A stretch of DNA of 64,000 nt from Candidatus Dormiibacterota bacterium (GTDB lineage Bacteria; Acidobacteriota; Polarisedimenticolia; Gp22-AA2): contig DASQAT010000001.1 in assembly GCA_035635555.1 (NCBI GenBank), positions 109,029-173,028 of the forward strand. The letters run 5' to 3'. The position numbers and the translations under genes were made by a program. This document shows positions 62,499 to 64,000 of the stretch, in pieces; the stretch's first letter is position 1; every line of letters starts with the position of its first letter. Under the pieces are notes generated by a model that saw nothing but the letters and a program-made list of their open reading frames with translations, ran no database searches and was not told the origin of the DNA.

Positions 62499-63206
62499 TC
62501 AGAGACTCTTGAGCGTCGGCGGCACCCTGGCGATACGAGCCTCCTCTTCGGCGCGGTATTCGGCGATCCGGCTCCGAACAGCTTCGGTGAGCGCACGCCG
62601 GAGAGCAGTGGCTTCAAGATCCCGACAGTAGGCCGGCGTTCCGGGCTGCTGCCGCCAGGAGTTGTCGAGATCGCCACCGTCGACAGGGTCGAAGCCAAGA
62701 TCGTCGACAAGATGAAGCACCGTTGCCTTGGCGTCCAACGAATCGCCGAAGACCGAGAGAGCTGTCCGCCCCGTCGTTCCCCTCGGAGCGCCCTTCTCGA
62801 GCAGGCTCCTGGCCACGATGTTGTTGAACGCCTTGACGACGGGACGCCCGATCTGCCGCGCGACCCACTGGCTGTCAAGCATGCCCCGGTCGATTGCATC
62901 GATGCGGCCATCGCGAAGCTCCGGATGGTAGTTGCCGGTATCGATCACGACGACTCTGCTAGGCACATTCGCAAACAGCTCCCGCGGAAGAACAGCGACG
63001 GCCTTCGTTGGGATCGAGATCATGACAATCTCTCCTGCTTGGGCGGCGGTGACGACAGAAACGGGCGTCGCGCCGATCTCGGCCGCCAACGCGGTCAGGC
63101 TCTCCGGTCCTCTCGAGTTCGCAATCGAGACCAGATGTCCGAGCTTGGCGAGATGGCGCGCAAGTGTCCCTCCTATGTTTCCAGCGCCGATGAATCCGAT
63201 CCGCAT
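62499..63206 (-). CDS. F420-reductase-like NAD(P)-binding oxidoreductase
   Basis: This 235-residue protein has a Rossmann dinucleotide site (RIGFIGAGNIGGTLARHL) and the block ALSVFGDSLDAKATVLHLV, then a C-terminal WRQQPGTPAYCRDL typical of the NADPH-dependent F420 oxidoreductase-like (NPD) family. Many such proteins in organisms without F420 act on other substrates. ATG 63206 is chosen over 63212 because AGGAGG then lies at normal spacing. It starts 11 bases after the MFS gene stop and is probably co-transcribed with it. Confidence 0.85.
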   Translation of the reverse strand: MRIGFIGAGNIGGTLARHLAKLGHLVSIANSRGPESLTALAAEIGATPVSVVTAAQAGEIVMISIPTKAVAVLPRELFANVPSRVVVIDTGNYHPELRDGRIDAIDRGMLDSQWVARQIGRPVVKAFNNIVARSLLEKGAPRGTTGRTALSVFGDSLDAKATVLHLVDDLGFDPVDGGDLDNSWRQQPGTPAYCRDLEATALRRALTEAVRSRIAEYRAEEEARIARVPPTLKSL

Positions 63207-63217
63207 GGGCATGCCTC

Positions 63218-64000
63218 CTATTCCGGAGTGCCTTCCTGCATCGGGTCCGAGGGGGCGCGCTCGCGCCGCGCGAGCATGATGAACGGCAGCCCGAGCAGCT
63301 CGACGCCGGCGCCGACCAGGTAGGACGTCGCGTAGCCCCACGCGTCGGCGGCCCTGCCAAGAGCCGGCTGGACGATGACGCCTCCCGACGAGCCGAGGAG
63401 ATTGTAGGAGGACAGGACCGTGGCCCGCTCCTCGGATGGTATCAGGCCGTTGATGAACGCCTGGCGGATCGGCATGGTGGCGGCGAACACGACGGCCCAC
63501 AGTCCCATCAGCGCCAAGGCCGCCACGAAACTCGGCGCAAGCCCGATCAGGGCCAGCGCGGCCGCGCTCGTCACCGACCCGGCGAGCAGCAGCGTCGTCC
63601 TCCTTCGAAATACCCTGCCGGCATAGGGCACAAGGGCGCCTCCGACGATCTGGGCGCCCGCGACGATGGCCGCCGCCAGGCCGGCGACCGCATACGATCC
63701 GCTGCGTCCATAGAGCTCGAGAAGGTACGGCTGCATCGCGTAGAAGGCGTAGATCCCGACACCGGCCTGGAACGGTGCGGCGAGCATCAGCCAGCGCACC
63801 GGCGCGTTGCGAAGGCCGTGCTGAAGCGATGATCGCAGAATGCGACGGATCTCCTCCGGCATCGATGCGCTTCTCTTCGGCGTGAAGCCGAGGTCGCGCA
63901 TCGACACGAACGCCACCGCGAACGTCAGGCCGAGCACGACCGACCTCAGGAGATACGGCACGCCGAGATTCGTGACCTGGGCGATGATTCCGCCGGCCAG
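63218..64000 (-). CDS. MFS transporter (partial, N-terminal part outside the window)
   Basis: The visible 260 residues span about seven to eight membrane helices of a major facilitator protein. One conserved loop is FRRRTTLLLAG (a GxLaDrxGrr-like motif of the second half). The 5' end lies beyond base 64000; an internal Met at 63961 is not the start because the open frame continues. A drug or small-molecule efflux role is likely but unproven. Confidence 0.85.
   Translation of the reverse strand: MAGGIIAQVTNLGVPYLLRSVVLGLTFAVAFVSMRDLGFTPKRSASMPEEIRRILRSSLQHGLRNAPVRWLMLAAPFQAGVGIYAFYAMQPYLLELYGRSGSYAVAGLAAAIVAGAQIVGGALVPYAGRVFRRRTTLLLAGSVTSAAALALIGLAPSFVAALALMGLWAVVFAATMPIRQAFINGLIPSEERATVLSSYNLLGSSGGVIVQPALGRAADAWGYATSYLVGAGVELLGLPFIMLARRERAPSDPMQEGTPE

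Overview
The window is a GC-rich bacterial chromosome segment of 64 kb. It has about 44 protein genes packed on both strands. I saw no rRNA, tRNA, CRISPR array, insertion sequence or prophage. Several features suggest a Gram-negative bacterium: lipoproteins, OmpA-type peptidoglycan-binding proteins, beta-barrels and an ExbB/ExbD motor. The mix of a Ser/Thr kinase with a WD40/TolB-like propeller, exported TPR-CHAT proteins, large secreted Kelch/MopE proteins, DUF3237 and AgmX/PglI-type proteins fits Acidobacteriota best, with a myxobacteria-like lineage second. This placement is inferred from gene content only.

Region 1 (1-11.1 kb) is mostly housekeeping and stress functions. It starts with the end of a sensor histidine kinase and its NarL/LuxR-type response regulator. 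Small membrane proteins, an SLT-type lysozyme-fold protein and Dps follow. Near Dps lie two gene remnants, one SnoaL/NTF2-like and one alpha/beta-hydrolase with its middle deleted. Next is an operon of a cNMP-binding/thioredoxin-reductase-like fusion, a UBP zinc finger and a DUF5996 protein. Then come egtB-egtD (ergothioneine) and an ABC importer of the betaine/choline (OpuC/OsmF) type, in which the binding protein is fused to the permease.

Region 2 (11.1-25 kb) holds a secreted beta-propeller/di-haem cytochrome protein, pirin, a patatin-BamA (PlpD-like) protein, a PaaI-type thioesterase, a GNAT enzyme, two tandem DUF3237 genes, an OmpA lipoprotein and a compact three-gene operon (acyl-CoA dehydrogenase-like, PhnD-like binding protein, TusA-ferritin-like fusion).

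Region 3 (25-41.3 kb) is rich in exported proteins. Two secreted Kelch proteins carry 7 and 14 repeats, and a smaller Cys-rich protein shares the N-terminal domain of the first. On the other strand lie an exported TPR-CHAT protease, a Ser/Thr kinase with a propeller, an SGNH hydrolase whose last block is frameshifted, and an 88-residue Cys-rich exported peptide.

Region 4 (41.6-61.2 kb) is a long one-strand envelope locus. Nine tightly coupled genes encode an exported coiled-coil protein, four TPR or small envelope proteins, ExbB, two ExbD and an AgmX/PglI-domain TonB-like protein. About 200 bp downstream follow a 1703-residue DUF11-repeat protein ending in an OmpA-like domain and a 1698-residue protein with three OmpA-like domains and a probable outer-membrane barrel. 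I read this as a motor-driven trans-envelope machine with its surface components, related in composition to the Glt/Nfs systems of myxobacteria. It is the best candidate in the window for an under-described system.

The right end carries a second OmpA lipoprotein, a close paralogue of the one at 20.9 kb, plus an F420-reductase-like NAD(P)-binding protein and a partial MFS transporter.
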